Shown here: piece after piece, positions 35,595 through 45,725 of the stretch
Numbering within the stretch: the first letter of the stretch is position 1
How the letters are laid out: the number at the start of each line of letters is the position of its first letter
From: Nitrospirota bacterium
Lineage (GTDB): Bacteria; Nitrospirota; Thermodesulfovibrionia; Thermodesulfovibrionales; UBA6898
DNA length: 64,000 nt
Assembly: GCA_016235245.1 (NCBI GenBank)
Contig: JACRLO010000014.1
Coordinates: 1-64,000 of the forward strand
Direction of reading: 5' to 3'
Notes under the pieces: model-generated
What the model was told of the DNA's origin: nothing
Databases searched by the model: none
What the model saw: the letters and a program-made list of their open reading frames with translations, nothing else
Translations under genes and position numbers: made by a program

Positions 35595-36913
35595 CCACAC
35601 TTATCAGGAACGGGCATCTCATAGACCCGATGCAGAAGATCGACGAAATCTGCGACATCCTTATTGAGGACGGCAAAATCAAAGAGATCCAGAGGCAGAA
35701 GACCAAAGGCAAAGCGCAGAAGAACGGTTCGGAGCGGAAAGCCGCAGATGAAGGACAGGAAGTTATCGACGCAGCAGGCATGCTGGTAATACCCGGACTG
35801 GTGGACATGCATGTTCATTTAAGAGAGCCGGGGTTTGAATATAAGGAGACGATAAAAACAGGCACTGAAGCGGCTGTAAGGGGAGGCATCACTTCGGTCT
35901 GCTGCATGCCCAATACAAATCCGGTAAACGACAACCCAGGGATCACCGAGTTCATCCTGAGAAAGGCGATACTGGAGGGTTCGTGCACGGTATTTCCTAT
36001 TGGCGCTATTTCCAAGGGCCAAAAAGGCGAGGAGCTTGCAGAACTCGGCATGATGTATGATGCCGGCTGCGTGGCTTTCTCTGATGACGGCAGGCCGGTT
36101 ATGGACTCCCTTCTGATGCGCCGGGCCCTTGAGTATGCACGGATCAGAAAGGCCCTCATCATATCCCACGCTGAAGACATGTCCCTGGCAGCCGGCGGCG
36201 TGATGAATGAAGGTCTCCTTTCGATCACCCTTGGGCTGAAAGGTATCCCTGCACAGGCAGAGGAGGTCATGATCAGCCGCGATATCGCACTTGCTGAACT
36301 GACCGGCGGCAGGCTCCACATAGCGCATGTATCAACTGCGGGCTCAGTCGAACTCCTGAGGCAGGCAAAGAAGCGGGGAGTTGCCGATATCACTGCCGAG
36401 ACCTGTCCCCATTACTTCTCGATCACTGAGGAGGCGGTCATTGGTTACAACGCTAATGCAAAAGTAAACCCGCCTCTCCGCAGACAGGCAGACCTCGAGG
36501 CGATTAAAGAAGGCCTGCAGGACGGGACCATAGATGTTATCGCAACAGACCATGCGCCTCACCACAAAGACGAGAAGTCCGGCGAATTTGATAATGCGCC
36601 TTCAGGCATTTCAGGCTTCGAGACCTCGCTCGGCCTGAGTATGAGGCTTGTGGATGAGAAGATCCTTACCATCGCCCAGCTCGTCGAAAAAATGTGCGCG
36701 GCGCCTGCAAAGATCCTCGGCATCACTGATAAAAAGGGCTCGCTCAGGCCCGGGGCAGATGCAGATATCTCTATCATAAATACAAAAAAAGAATATGTAG
36801 TCAGTGGAGCAGACTTCAGGTCAAAGGGCAGGAATACTCCCTTTGAAGGCTGGATGCTGAACGCAGCACCTGCAGTCACCATTGCAAAGGGAAGGATATA
36901 CCGATGGGAGTAA
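35591..36913 (+). CDS. pyrC: Dihydroorotase, class I
   Basis: The zinc ligands are present: [11 protein letters not shown] at the start of the barrel, ETCPHYF, and the catalytic aspartate in ATDHAPHHK. The full set indicates an active enzyme, not the inactive PyrC' type. It closes carbamoyl-aspartate to dihydroorotate. Residues about 34-58 form a Lys/Gln-rich insertion ([17 protein letters not shown]) before [13 protein letters not shown] that I do not expect in the family. The gene overlaps pyrB by four bases and carA by ten. Confidence 0.95.
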   Translation: MTTLIRNGHLIDPMQKIDEICDILIEDGKIKEIQRQKTKGKAQKNGSERKAADEGQEVIDAAGMLVIPGLVDMHVHLREPGFEYKETIKTGTEAAVRGGITSVCCMPNTNPVNDNPGITEFILRKAILEGSCTVFPIGAISKGQKGEELAELGMMYDAGCVAFSDDGRPVMDSLLMRRALEYARIRKALIISHAEDMSLAAGGVMNEGLLSITLGLKGIPAQAEEVMISRDIALAELTGGRLHIAHVSTAGSVELLRQAKKRGVADITAETCPHYFSITEEAVIGYNANAKVNPPLRRQADLEAIKEGLQDGTIDVIATDHAPHHKDEKSGEFDNAPSGISGFETSLGLSMRLVDEKILTIAQLVEKMCAAPAKILGITDKKGSLRPGADADISIINTKKEYVVSGADFRSKGRNTPFEGWMLNAAPAVTIAKGRIYRWE

Positions 36914-38040
36914 AAACGCTGCTCGTCCTCGCGGACGGCACAGTCTTTGAGGGAAAGAGCTTTGGTGCAGAAGGAGAGACGATCGGTGAGGTGGTCTTCA
37001 ACACTTCAATGACCGGATACCAGGAGATCCTGACTGACCCTTCATACAAGGGACAGATCGTCACCATGACCTATACACAGATGGGAAACTACGGCGTGAA
37101 TGATGAAGACATCGAGTCTGCAGGCGGGATCAAGGCTGAAGGCTTTGTCGTGAAAGAGGCCTGTGAATATCCCTCAAACTGGCGGTCGTCGTCAAGTCTG
37201 ACGGAATACATGAAAAAGTCCAATATAGTAGGCATACAGGCCATTGACACCAGGGCCCTCACACGCCATCTGAGGAACCACGGTGCACAGATGGGCATCA
37301 TCTCTACGGAGGGCAGTGATCCGCATAAGCTTCTGGAAAAGGTGATGGCTCATCCCGGCATCTCCGCCTTTGACTACGTAAAAGAGGTCTCCACCAAGGA
37401 GATCTATACCTGGGATGAAGGCTGCTGGAAATGGGGTGTCTGCACCAAAGGGATCCCCCAGCCCCTAACCCCTAACCCCCGCATGGTTGTCTATGATTTC
37501 GGGGTAAAGATGAATATTCTGCGGAATCTCGCTGACGCAGGATTCAGCCTGACCGTAGTGCCTGCCCAAACACCGGCAGAGGCAGTGCTTGAGATGAAGC
37601 CTGACGCAGTGCTTCTGAGCAACGGGCCGGGCGATCCGGAAAGGATCACCTATGGGATCGATAACGCGCGCAAGCTCATCGGCAGACTGCCGGTCTTCGG
37701 CATATGCCTTGGCCACCAGATCCTCGGCCTCGCATTGGGCGGAAAGACCTATAAACTGAAATTTGGCCATCACGGAGGCAACCACCCGGTCAAGGACCTC
37801 GCAACCGGGAAGGTCGAAATCACCTCGCAGAACCACAACTATTGCGTTGACATCAGCAGCCTCAAGGGCAAAGTGGAACTGACGCACCGAAATCTGTTCG
37901 ACGGGTCTGAAGAGGGCATGCATCATGTCGAGCTCCCGGTCTTTTCTGTGCAGCACCACCCTGAGGCCGGACCCGGCCCCAATGATTCAACGCACCTATT
38001 TACGCAGTTCAGGCAGATGATAGAGAAAGGTGCGGCTTGA
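36904..38040 (+). CDS. carA: Carbamoyl-phosphate synthase small chain
   Basis: The 378-residue protein has the N-terminal domain (ADGTVFEGKSFGAEGE...FNTSMTGYQEI) and a C-terminal class I glutaminase. The nucleophile is in VFGICLGHQILGLALGG, and QHHPEAGPG carries the histidine and glutamate. It supplies ammonia from glutamine to CarB. The linker between the domains contains PQPLTPNPR, encoded by a CCCCTAACCCCTAACC run (37462-37480) that looks like an inserted repeat. It overlaps pyrC by ten bases and the next gene by four. Confidence 0.96.
   Translation: MGVKTLLVLADGTVFEGKSFGAEGETIGEVVFNTSMTGYQEILTDPSYKGQIVTMTYTQMGNYGVNDEDIESAGGIKAEGFVVKEACEYPSNWRSSSSLTEYMKKSNIVGIQAIDTRALTRHLRNHGAQMGIISTEGSDPHKLLEKVMAHPGISAFDYVKEVSTKEIYTWDEGCWKWGVCTKGIPQPLTPNPRMVVYDFGVKMNILRNLADAGFSLTVVPAQTPAEAVLEMKPDAVLLSNGPGDPERITYGIDNARKLIGRLPVFGICLGHQILGLALGGKTYKLKFGHHGGNHPVKDLATGKVEITSQNHNYCVDISSLKGKVELTHRNLFDGSEEGMHHVELPVFSVQHHPEAGPGPNDSTHLFTQFRQMIEKGAA
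37462..37480. repeat. CCCCTAA microrepeat inside carA
   Basis: CCCCTAACCCCTAACCCCC sits in frame in the linker between the two CarA domains. It matches the type of repeat found upstream of glnB at 15911. Confidence 0.6.
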
Positions 38041-38648
38041 TTGAAAAACAGACCGGTACATACAGCCTGTCAAAAGACGAAAAAAGGCTCATCCTCAGGA
38101 CAGCCAGCTTTATCGCCGGCCAGGCAAGTGTGCTGCATAGCGGGGTGTACAACAGGGAGTTTTCATCCTGGCTTGCATCCTTTACCCTTGCCGGTATCGC
38201 CTATTTTATTCTGGTGATGAGTTTTGGAAAAGAGATGGTTTTTTATGCAATCTTTATGCTTCTGTTCATCGGGACCTTTCCGCTCTTCAGAAAATTTGTA
38301 TTCAGGGAACAATTTCTTGAGACGGTATTCGACAGGGCAGAAGCAAAGGCCGTAATAACCCGACAGGGCATCCGAAAGAAGGTCCTGGAAACGGTCCCGC
38401 TGGCAGAAATTACCGGCCTCCGGATAGATACGCAGAAGACAGAGGTCACAAACCGTGACGGCGTCGAATTTGTGCAGAAGATCTCGGCGCAGCACAATGC
38501 GGCGATACCCGGATTCGGCGAAGAAACGATCTTCTACTGCCTCAAGTTCAGGCATGCTGACGGGACTGACAGTATACTATTTGCTGACAGTGCGATGCAG
38601 GATGTGATTACTGTTTATGATGAGATAAAGGAATTTCTGAAAATCTAA
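38037..38648 (+). CDS. Membrane protein of unknown function between carA and carB
   Basis: The frame starts at TTG 38037, overlapping the carA stop by four bases. The 203-residue product has two membrane helices close together, about residues 47-63 and 69-84. A soluble C-terminal domain of about 115 residues contains EITGLRIDTQKTEVTNRDG, which looks like a PH-like beta domain. I do not recognise a family. Tight coupling within the operon suggests regular co-expression with carbamoyl-phosphate synthase, but no pyrimidine role can be read from it. Confidence 0.7.
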   Translation: MIEKQTGTYSLSKDEKRLILRTASFIAGQASVLHSGVYNREFSSWLASFTLAGIAYFILVMSFGKEMVFYAIFMLLFIGTFPLFRKFVFREQFLETVFDRAEAKAVITRQGIRKKVLETVPLAEITGLRIDTQKTEVTNRDGVEFVQKISAQHNAAIPGFGEETIFYCLKFRHADGTDSILFADSAMQDVITVYDEIKEFLKI

Positions 38649-38670
38649 TATAGAGAGCTGAGAGGTAATT

Positions 38671-41600
38671 GTGCCCAAGAGAGAAGACATCAAAAAGATA
38701 CTGCTTATCGGTTCAGGCCCGATCGTGATCGGCCAGGCATGCGAATTTGACTATTCCGGCACCCAGGCGTGCAAGGCGCTGCGCGACGAGGGCTACCAGG
38801 TAGTTCTCGTCAACTCAAACCCTGCCACGATCATGACAGACCCTGAGACTGCTGATGTGACGTATATCGAGCCGCTGACCGTCGAGATCCTCGAGATGAT
38901 CATAGAAAAAGAACGGCCTGATGCCATTTTGCCGACCATGGGCGGACAGACCGCGCTGAATCTGGCAGTGAAACTTGCAGAAGGCGGCATCCTTGATAAA
39001 TACAAGGTGGAACTTATCGGCGCAAAGCTCCATGCGATCAAAAAGGCTGAGGACAGAGAACTCTTCAAACAGGCCATGCTCAAGATCGGGCTTGATCTTC
39101 CGAAGAGCTCTACGGTCTCGACACTCAAAGAAGGTCTTGATGCTATCGACCAGATCGGCTTCCCTGCGATCATGCGGCCTGCCTTCACGCTCGGCGGCAC
39201 AGGCGGTGGTATTGCCTACAACATCGAGGAGTATACGGAGCTGCTTGATAAAGGGCTGAAGCTCAGCCCGGTAAGCCAGATACTGGTCGAGGAATCGTGC
39301 CTCGGGTGGAAGGAATATGAACTCGAGGTGATGCGCGATACAAAAGACAACGTGGTGATCATCTGCTCGATTGAGAATTTCGATCCCATGGGCGTGCATA
39401 CCGGCGATTCGATAACCGTTGCCCCTGCCCAGACGCTGACAGACAAGGAATATCAGCGCATGCGGGACGCCTCGATCGCGATCATACGCGAAATCGGTGT
39501 TGACACCGGAGGATCGAACATCCAGTTTGCACTTAATCCGGACACCGGCCGCATGATCATCATAGAGATGAATCCTCGCGTCTCGCGCAGTTCTGCGCTT
39601 GCGTCCAAGGCAACGGGCTTTCCGATTGCCAAGATCGCGGCAAAATTGGCAGTGGGGCTCACGCTTGATGAGATCAGGAACGACATCACGCGTGAAACGC
39701 CTGCGTCATTTGAACCGACCATTGACTATGTGGTCACAAAGTTCCCGAGGTTCGCCTTTGAAAAGTTCCCTGAGGCTGATCCGCTGCTGACTACGCAGAT
39801 GAAGTCAGTCGGAGAGGCCATGTCCATAGGCAGGACCTTTAAGGAATCCCTCCAGAAGGCACTGCGGAGCCTTGAAAACGGCAGCTACGGCCTTGAAGAG
39901 GTCACCGGCGATTTTGAGAAGATCAAGAAGAAACTGAAGATCCCGAGCGCTGAGCGCATGTGGTACGTTGCACAGGCCCTGCGCACAGGCATGACCGTCC
40001 AGGAGATCTACGAACATTCGATGATCGATCCCTGGTTCCTGAACAATCTGAGAGAGATCATTGAGTTTGAGGAAGAGATGAAACGGTCAGCTATCAGTGA
40101 TCAGCTTTCGGCAAAGGCAGACCTCGTGCGGCAGGCAAAGGAATACGGGTTCTCTGACAAGAGACTTGGCCAACTCCTCGGACTGCAGGAGGCTGAGATC
40201 AGAAATTTCAGAAGAGAAAATAATATCCGGCCTGTGTATAAAATGGTCGATACTTGCGCTGCAGAATTTGCTGCATATACGCCATACCTGTATTCAACAT
40301 ATGAAAGGCCATACTACAAGATAACAGGTGACTCTTTACCAATTTTTGACTCTGAAGCCAACCCAACCGAAAAACAGAAGATCATTATCCTCGGTTCCGG
40401 CCCCAACAGGATCGGGCAGGGGATAGAATTTGACTATTGCTGCGTACATGCTGTGTATGCCCTGCGCGAATTAGGCTATGAGACTATCATGGTCAACTGT
40501 AATCCCGAGACCGTCAGCACAGACTATGACACTGCTGACAGGCTCTATTTTGAGCCGCTCACGATCGAGGATGTCCTTAATATCATTGATGCAGAAAAGC
40601 CGATCGGCGTGATCGTTCAGTTTGGCGGCCAGACACCGCTCAAGCTTGCTGTTCCCCTTGAAAAGGAGGGCATTAAAATATTAGGCACATCTCCTGATGC
40701 GATCGACAGGGCTGAAGACAGGAAACGTTTTAAGGCACTCCTTCACAAACTGAATTTGAAACAGCCGGAAAGTGACACGGTCATGTCAGTTGAAGAGGCT
40801 GTGGCAGCGGCAAAGATCATAGGGTATCCGGTCATGGTAAGGCCGTCCTATGTGCTTGGGGGAAGGGCGATGGAGATCGTGTACGACGAAGACACCATCA
40901 GAAATTATATGGAGCGCATGGTCAAGGCGTCGCCTGAACACCCGATCCTTGTTGATAAATATCTTGACGATGCCATCGAAGTTGACGTTGATGCGCTCTC
41001 TGACGGCACAGACGTTATCATCGGCGGTGTCATGGAACATATTGAAGAGGCCGGCATACACTCAGGCGACTCCGCCTGCTCATTGCCGCCTTATTCCCTG
41101 AGCAAAGAGATCATAGATGAGATAAAAAGGCAGTCAAAAGAGCTTGCCCTTGAACTGGGCGTTATCGGCCTTATGAATGTGCAGTTCGCTGTAAAGAAGG
41201 ACGAGATCTATATCCTTGAGGTAAACCCCCGCGGCTCAAGGACCGTGCCGTTTGTTTCGAAGGCTACCGGTGTCCCGCTTGCAAAGATCGCTGCCAAGGT
41301 GATGACCGGCAAGACCCTGAAAGAGCTTGGCATCACAACTGAGGTGCAGATAAAGCATGTTGCGGTCAAAGAAGCAGTATTTCCCTTTGACAAGTTCCCG
41401 GGCGTCGACACCATACTGGGGCCTGAGATGAAGTCTACCGGTGAGGTAATGGGAATTGATAATGATTTTGGGAGGGCGTACGCAAAGGCCCAGGCAGCGA
41501 GCAACAATAAGCTCCCGCTATCCGGCAAGATTGTGATAAGCATCAGGGACAAGGACAAAATTGGAATTTGTGATCTTGTGAGCAGGCTCTATGCCGCAAG

Positions 41601-41922
41601 CTTTACCGTAGTTGCGACAAAAGGCACAGCAGCGTTCCTTAACGAAAAGGGACATGATGTTGAGGTGATCAATAAAGTAACGGAAGGCAGGCCGCATATC
41701 GTGGATCTTATTAAAAACAAAGAGGTCGTTTTTGTGATAAACACGGTAAGCGGAGCGCAGGCGAAGATGGACTCCATGTCGATCAGGCGAAGCGCACTCC
41801 AGTATGGCGTGCCGTATACCACCACCGTATCAGGCGCTAAGGCGGTCGTCACCGCGATCGAACAGCTCCAGAAAAAGAAGATCAATATTAAATCGATACA
41901 GGAATATCACCGCGACGTATAG
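38671..41922 (+). CDS. carB: Carbamoyl-phosphate synthase large chain
   Basis: The 1083-residue protein has the two homologous ATP-grasp halves, beginning [20 protein letters not shown] and, near residue 570, [20 protein letters not shown]. Both have the matching [13 protein letters not shown] and [13 protein letters not shown] loops. The C-terminal MGS-like allosteric domain (about 945-1083) binds UMP or ornithine-type effectors. It starts at GTG after AGAGGTAATT. A palindromic microrepeat, TCAGCTATCAGTGATCAGC (40087-40105), is read as SAISDQLSA in the variable linker after residue 472. Confidence 0.96.
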   Translation: MPKREDIKKILLIGSGPIVIGQACEFDYSGTQACKALRDEGYQVVLVNSNPATIMTDPETADVTYIEPLTVEILEMIIEKERPDAILPTMGGQTALNLAVKLAEGGILDKYKVELIGAKLHAIKKAEDRELFKQAMLKIGLDLPKSSTVSTLKEGLDAIDQIGFPAIMRPAFTLGGTGGGIAYNIEEYTELLDKGLKLSPVSQILVEESCLGWKEYELEVMRDTKDNVVIICSIENFDPMGVHTGDSITVAPAQTLTDKEYQRMRDASIAIIREIGVDTGGSNIQFALNPDTGRMIIIEMNPRVSRSSALASKATGFPIAKIAAKLAVGLTLDEIRNDITRETPASFEPTIDYVVTKFPRFAFEKFPEADPLLTTQMKSVGEAMSIGRTFKESLQKALRSLENGSYGLEEVTGDFEKIKKKLKIPSAERMWYVAQALRTGMTVQEIYEHSMIDPWFLNNLREIIEFEEEMKRSAISDQLSAKADLVRQAKEYGFSDKRLGQLLGLQEAEIRNFRRENNIRPVYKMVDTCAAEFAAYTPYLYSTYERPYYKITGDSLPIFDSEANPTEKQKIIILGSGPNRIGQGIEFDYCCVHAVYALRELGYETIMVNCNPETVSTDYDTADRLYFEPLTIEDVLNIIDAEKPIGVIVQFGGQTPLKLAVPLEKEGIKILGTSPDAIDRAEDRKRFKALLHKLNLKQPESDTVMSVEEAVAAAKIIGYPVMVRPSYVLGGRAMEIVYDEDTIRNYMERMVKASPEHPILVDKYLDDAIEVDVDALSDGTDVIIGGVMEHIEEAGIHSGDSACSLPPYSLSKEIIDEIKRQSKELALELGVIGLMNVQFAVKKDEIYILEVNPRGSRTVPFVSKATGVPLAKIAAKVMTGKTLKELGITTEVQIKHVAVKEAVFPFDKFPGVDTILGPEMKSTGEVMGIDNDFGRAYAKAQAASNNKLPLSGKIVISIRDKDKIGICDLVSRLYAASFTVVATKGTAAFLNEKGHDVEVINKVTEGRPHIVDLIKNKEVVFVINTVSGAQAKMDSMSIRRSALQYGVPYTTTVSGAKAVVTAIEQLQKKKINIKSIQEYHRDV

Positions 41923-42102
41923 GTGATTAACGGGATAGCCTGGTCCAGAAATGGTTGCAGGATCGTTTCAAAAGGGCAGGCCGCATATCGTTCAGGGTAT
42001 TAATCCGGGAGAATGGCGAACCCGAAGATGATACCCTTAAGCAAGGGTGGTCTGCGTTCCTGTTGTTCATTTTTCTTACGCCGCTCAGGTATCATAAATG
42101 AT

Positions 42103-43062
42103 ATGAATTATCAGAAAATCATTAAGAATTTCAAGAACAGGAAGATATTGGTCATCGGCGACATTATCCTTGACCATTATATCCTGGGGAAAGTGAACAG
42201 GATATCCCCTGAGGCCCCTGTGCCGGTTGTTGAGGTGACACGGGAGACCTTCCTGCTTGGGGGGGCTGCCAATGTTGCCCACAACATTGTTTCGTTAGGT
42301 GCGCATGCCGCAGTAATCGGCATCAATGGCGAGGACATGGCAGGAGAGGCTTTGAAAAGCATTCTGCAGCAGAAGGGCGTTGACTGCAGCGGCCTTTTTA
42401 CGGAGAACAGGCCGACAACGGTAAAGACGCGTGTTATTGCCCATAACCAGCAGGTGGTCAGGTTCGACCGCGAGGACAGCAAATATGTTGTCGGCAGGAT
42501 ATTAAAAGGCATACTTTCCCATATCCACTCCATTCTGAATGACTATGACGCGGTGATCATATCTGACTATAAGAAGGGCATGGTCACTGCAGATCTTGTC
42601 AAAGGCATTCTGAAAAAGACACGGGCAAAGAATATGTTCGTCGCGGTTGATCCCAAGGTCGGCCACTTCGATTTTTATAAGGGTGTCTCGCTCATTACGC
42701 CGAACCTTATGGAGGCTGCCTTTGGAGCCGGACTTGATATCAGGGACGATAAATCTCTGAACAGGGCAGGCCAGGCGCTCCTGAGAAAATTGTCTTTGAA
42801 GGCTGCTCTTATTACGAGAGGAGAGCAGGGGATGAGTCTGTTTGAGAAGAACAAGGTCACCCATATCCCGACCGTTGCGCGGCAAGTCTATGACGTTACC
42901 GGCGCCGGCGATACGGTCATCTCTGCGTTTACGCTTGCCACGGCATCAGGCGCAAGCCTCGAGGATTCTGCGGTGATCGCCAATCATGCAGCCGGTATTG
43001 TTGTCGGTGAGGTCGGGACAGCGGTAGCTACTCCGGAACAGTTGCTGGAATCGTTCGAGTAA
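42103..43062 (+). CDS. rfaE1: D-glycero-beta-D-manno-heptose-7-phosphate kinase
   Basis: This is a PfkB/ribokinase-family protein. GGAANVAHNIVSLGA near the start and DVTGAGDTVISAFTLA near the end form the sugar and ATP sites, with the catalytic aspartate in GAGD. INRISPEAPVPVVEV near residue 30 is typical of the RfaE1/HldE kinase domain. The cytidylyltransferase half of HldE is absent, so this is the single-domain form. I start at ATG 42103 (MNYQKI); the frame extends 30 codons upstream without family similarity. It makes heptose 1,7-bisphosphate for the lipopolysaccharide core. Confidence 0.88.
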   Translation: MNYQKIIKNFKNRKILVIGDIILDHYILGKVNRISPEAPVPVVEVTRETFLLGGAANVAHNIVSLGAHAAVIGINGEDMAGEALKSILQQKGVDCSGLFTENRPTTVKTRVIAHNQQVVRFDREDSKYVVGRILKGILSHIHSILNDYDAVIISDYKKGMVTADLVKGILKKTRAKNMFVAVDPKVGHFDFYKGVSLITPNLMEAAFGAGLDIRDDKSLNRAGQALLRKLSLKAALITRGEQGMSLFEKNKVTHIPTVARQVYDVTGAGDTVISAFTLATASGASLEDSAVIANHAAGIVVGEVGTAVATPEQLLESFE

Positions 43063-43089
43063 CGAATCAGGAATATCGTTTAGACAATC

Positions 43090-44163
43090 ATGGAAAACTC
43101 ATCACTCATTACTCGTAACCCATCACGACCCGTAAAGGCCATTGCCCTGTACTCAGGCGGTCTTGACAGCACGCTTGCAATCCTGACGGTGATGAAGCAG
43201 GGGATTGAGGTGAAGGCTGTCACCTTCCTGAACCACTTCGGCTGCGACATCACCGACAAGTCATCATGCTCGAAAAACCCCTTTGCCGCAGCGCAGCAGT
43301 TCGGCTTTGAGGTGAAGCTCTGCCATCTTTCAGACAAGTTTATCGATATTGTAAAAAATCCGAAGTTCGGCCATGGTAAAAACATGAACCCCTGCATGGA
43401 CTGCAGGATATTGATGCTGAATGAGGCAAAGGTATTCATGAAAATGGTCAACGCCGATTTCATCATCACCGGTGAGGTGCTGGGACAGAGGCCCATGAGC
43501 CAGCGCAGGGATGCCCTCGATATCATCGACCGGGAAACAGGCCTGCGGGGCCGCATCCTGAGGCCGCTTACCGCAAAGCTGCTGAAGCCTACCATTGCCG
43601 AACAGGAGGGGCTTGTGGACCGCGATATGTTATACGGATTTGGCGGCCGCACGAGAAAACCGCAGATGGCGCTTGCTGCAGAGTTCGGCCTGACTGACTA
43701 TCCTTTGCCGGCCAGCGGCTGTCTTCTTACGGAGCCGAACTATTCCTATCGCTTAAGCGAATCACTTGCATACGACAGGGACCCATCTCTTGACGACCTG
43801 AACCTGCTCCGTGTCGGCAGGCATTTCAGGCTGTCCGATACCTGTAAAGTTATCGTCGGAAGGGATGAAGCAGAAAACAACGCTATTCTTCTGATCCTTG
43901 GAGAAAAGGGTACCTTTATGAAGGCAGAGGACCATGCCAGTCCGATTACGGTGATCAGGGGAGATGCGGATGAAGAGATGACAAGGATCGCTGCTTCACT
44001 CTGCGCACGCTATTCCGATGGTAAACATCTGGCCGAAGTTAAGGTGAAGATCTGGAACGGGGACGACGTCCGCTATCTCACGGTGCACCCTGCTGATCAG
44101 TCCACTATTGACCAGTATAAGATAGAGCGGAAAGACAAAAGCAAGGTGCCGCAGAAGGTTTGA
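43090..44163 (+). CDS. PP-loop ATPase, ThiI/MnmA-like RNA-thiolation-type protein
   Basis: The PP-loop motif IALYSGGLDSTLAI near residue 20 binds ATP. Two cysteines in MNPCMDCRILM and one in PASGCLLTEP sit where ThiI and MnmA carry their catalytic residues. GRTRKPQMALAAEFGL follows. The C-terminal 120 residues resemble an NFACT-R/DUF814-like domain. Related genes are often labelled tRNA-thiouridine enzymes; the exact product is unsettled. The first 12 codons are an ATTAC-type dispersed repeat (43097-43132), so the real start is uncertain or was supplied by the repeat. Confidence 0.75.
   Translation: MENSSLITRNPSRPVKAIALYSGGLDSTLAILTVMKQGIEVKAVTFLNHFGCDITDKSSCSKNPFAAAQQFGFEVKLCHLSDKFIDIVKNPKFGHGKNMNPCMDCRILMLNEAKVFMKMVNADFIITGEVLGQRPMSQRRDALDIIDRETGLRGRILRPLTAKLLKPTIAEQEGLVDRDMLYGFGGRTRKPQMALAAEFGLTDYPLPASGCLLTEPNYSYRLSESLAYDRDPSLDDLNLLRVGRHFRLSDTCKVIVGRDEAENNAILLILGEKGTFMKAEDHASPITVIRGDADEEMTRIAASLCARYSDGKHLAEVKVKIWNGDDVRYLTVHPADQSTIDQYKIERKDKSKVPQKV
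43097..43132. repeat. ATTAC-type dispersed repeat covering the start of the PP-loop gene
   Basis: ACTCATCACTCATTACTCGT and its continuation match the runs before glnA and pyrR. Here the repeat is translated as the N-terminus of the protein. Confidence 0.6.
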
Positions 44164-44361
44164 GTTATTCTTCTTTCGGACATTCACAGTTGCACGTGCT
44201 TCCTGTAGTCGACTTTGAACGTCTGTAGCTATCAGTGTTACTTACTCTTGTAACTCATCAGTGACAAAATTCCGATGTTTTACCCTGCCGGCTTTTAGTC
44301 CGTAATAACAGCAAATACCATTTGCCGGAAATATTACCCGTTGATTTAGTTAACTTTATTC

Positions 44362-44390
44362 TTCACAAGGCAAGGGGGCTATGCTATCAT
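44362..44390 (+). promoter_or_regulatory. Candidate promoter of the exported-protein gene at 44450
   Basis: TTCACA (44362-44367) and TATCAT (44385-44390) are 17 bp apart, 60 bp before the ATG. The rest of the 44164-44449 gap holds an AGCTATCAGTG microrepeat at 44227 and nothing else I recognise. Confidence 0.5.
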
Positions 44391-44449
44391 TTCGCTTATG
44401 AGCCAAGAAAAAGCCCTCGGGGTATATTAGTTGTTGTACGCAAAGTAAA

Positions 44450-45499
44450 ATGAAGATACTAATAATATTCTGCTTTGTCGCCATTTGCTTTCTGATTTCT
44501 CCTGCCGCCGTTCTGGCAAAAGAAAGAAACTATTCTACTGAAGATGCTATGTTTCATCATGCAAGTGACATGGCTAACATCGGCGAATGCGAAAGCGATA
44601 TTGATTGCCATTTACGCCGGGCAATTAATGCATTTTCGCCCTTTATTGTTAAGTACCCAAAGAATTCAAATGTGCGCCAGGCTATCGATGAAATAAACCA
44701 GCAATTACGAATGCTTACCTGGAATCCTAAAGAGAATGGACTTTCGGAAATATTTGATTTAGAAGATACAACTGTTTTACTGAAGAATTACAAGTCTGTT
44801 ATAACGAAATTACCAGATGCTGATATGCGGGCGGATTCGTTCTACCTCCTTGCCCGCGCATTTATAAGTCTTGGGCAGTTTGAAGTTGCGAAGCAGATTT
44901 ATAATGATCTTGAATCGCATTACACAAAGTACCGAAATGCTAAAAGTCGTGCATCTTACTTGCTCATCGATTATTCACAAAACGGAAAAGGTCAAGTGCT
45001 TAATACTGCTAACCTTACAAAGTATACCGTCCATCTATCAGACACTTCCGTAAGGAAACGACTAAAGGCGCTGGATAGGATAAAGGATGCAAATATACAG
45101 GATCGCCCCCTGCTCTTTTCGTTGCTGCTTGCTGTGGGCAATCTCTCAGAAAAAGATGTCTCGCCGATAGTTCGGCGGCATTCTATTTATATTATTGGTA
45201 AACTTGCATCACAAACCTCTTTTTTTAGGGCAGCCGTCGGCTATTGTGTCATTCATGAGCCTGACAAGAGAAATCAGTATTACTGCGCAGACCTCGGCAT
45301 CAACCACCCTGATCTAAAATCTACTGATTTTTATGCATATAATAGTGAACGGATTAACACAATAATATCGGAGGCAACGGGGAAAAAATATCCGAGCGAA
45401 GAACAGCTTGACGAATGGCAGAATCGAGCAATTCAAAGAGACGAGGAAGTAGCTGAGGAATTGCAGCGACGCATGAAAGAGATCAAAGAGAGAAAATAA
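44450..45499 (+). CDS. Exported helical-repeat protein of unknown function
   Basis: The 349-residue product has a signal peptide (MKILIIFCFVAICFLISPAA, cleaved near VLAKE). The mature part is helical. FYLLARAFISLGQFEVAKQIYNDL is TPR-like, and a later part (RPLLFSLLLAVGNLSEKDVS...IYIIGKLASQ) looks HEAT-like. Four cysteines occur in two pairs. The C-terminus is a charged helix rich in Glu, Arg and Lys. I know no family. Base composition is more A/T-rich than its neighbours, so it may be a recent arrival together with the higBA remnant. Confidence 0.65.
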   Translation: MKILIIFCFVAICFLISPAAVLAKERNYSTEDAMFHHASDMANIGECESDIDCHLRRAINAFSPFIVKYPKNSNVRQAIDEINQQLRMLTWNPKENGLSEIFDLEDTTVLLKNYKSVITKLPDADMRADSFYLLARAFISLGQFEVAKQIYNDLESHYTKYRNAKSRASYLLIDYSQNGKGQVLNTANLTKYTVHLSDTSVRKRLKALDRIKDANIQDRPLLFSLLLAVGNLSEKDVSPIVRRHSIYIIGKLASQTSFFRAAVGYCVIHEPDKRNQYYCADLGINHPDLKSTDFYAYNSERINTIISEATGKKYPSEEQLDEWQNRAIQRDEEVAEELQRRMKEIKERK

Positions 45500-45601
45500 T
45501 AACGCAAGCAATACAGCGTACAGCAATCGCATCCAGCCGAGTCGCATTAAGCGCAGTTTTTTCACTTTGGCTATACGCTCCCGGCTGATGCACGGCGTTG
45601 T

Positions 45602-45714
45602 GTGAGGGATAGGAAAGGACAGTATTCAATCTCGGTTAACGATCAATGGCGTATCTGCTTCCGGTTCGTTGATAAAGATGCATATGATGTCGAACTGACA
45701 GATTACCATTAAGG
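45602..45714 (+). pseudogene. higB: Decayed HigB-type toxin, N-terminus lost and frame shifted
   Basis: VRDRKGQYSISVNDQWRIC at 45602-45658 and then FRFVDKDAYDVELTDYH ending at the TAA at 45712 are the C-terminal half of a HigB/RelE-type toxin. The two parts are in different frames; two extra T's near 45659-45662 cause the shift. The N-terminal half is not found upstream. The stop lies 11 bp before higA, the normal toxin-antitoxin order for this family. Confidence 0.75.
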
Positions 45715-45725
45715 AGAGGTGCCCT

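Noticed and set aside
45500-45610. Possible integron attC-like site before the higB remnant
   Set aside because: The ends do not fit the RYYYAAC and GTTRRRY core sites, and no convincing paired structure was found.
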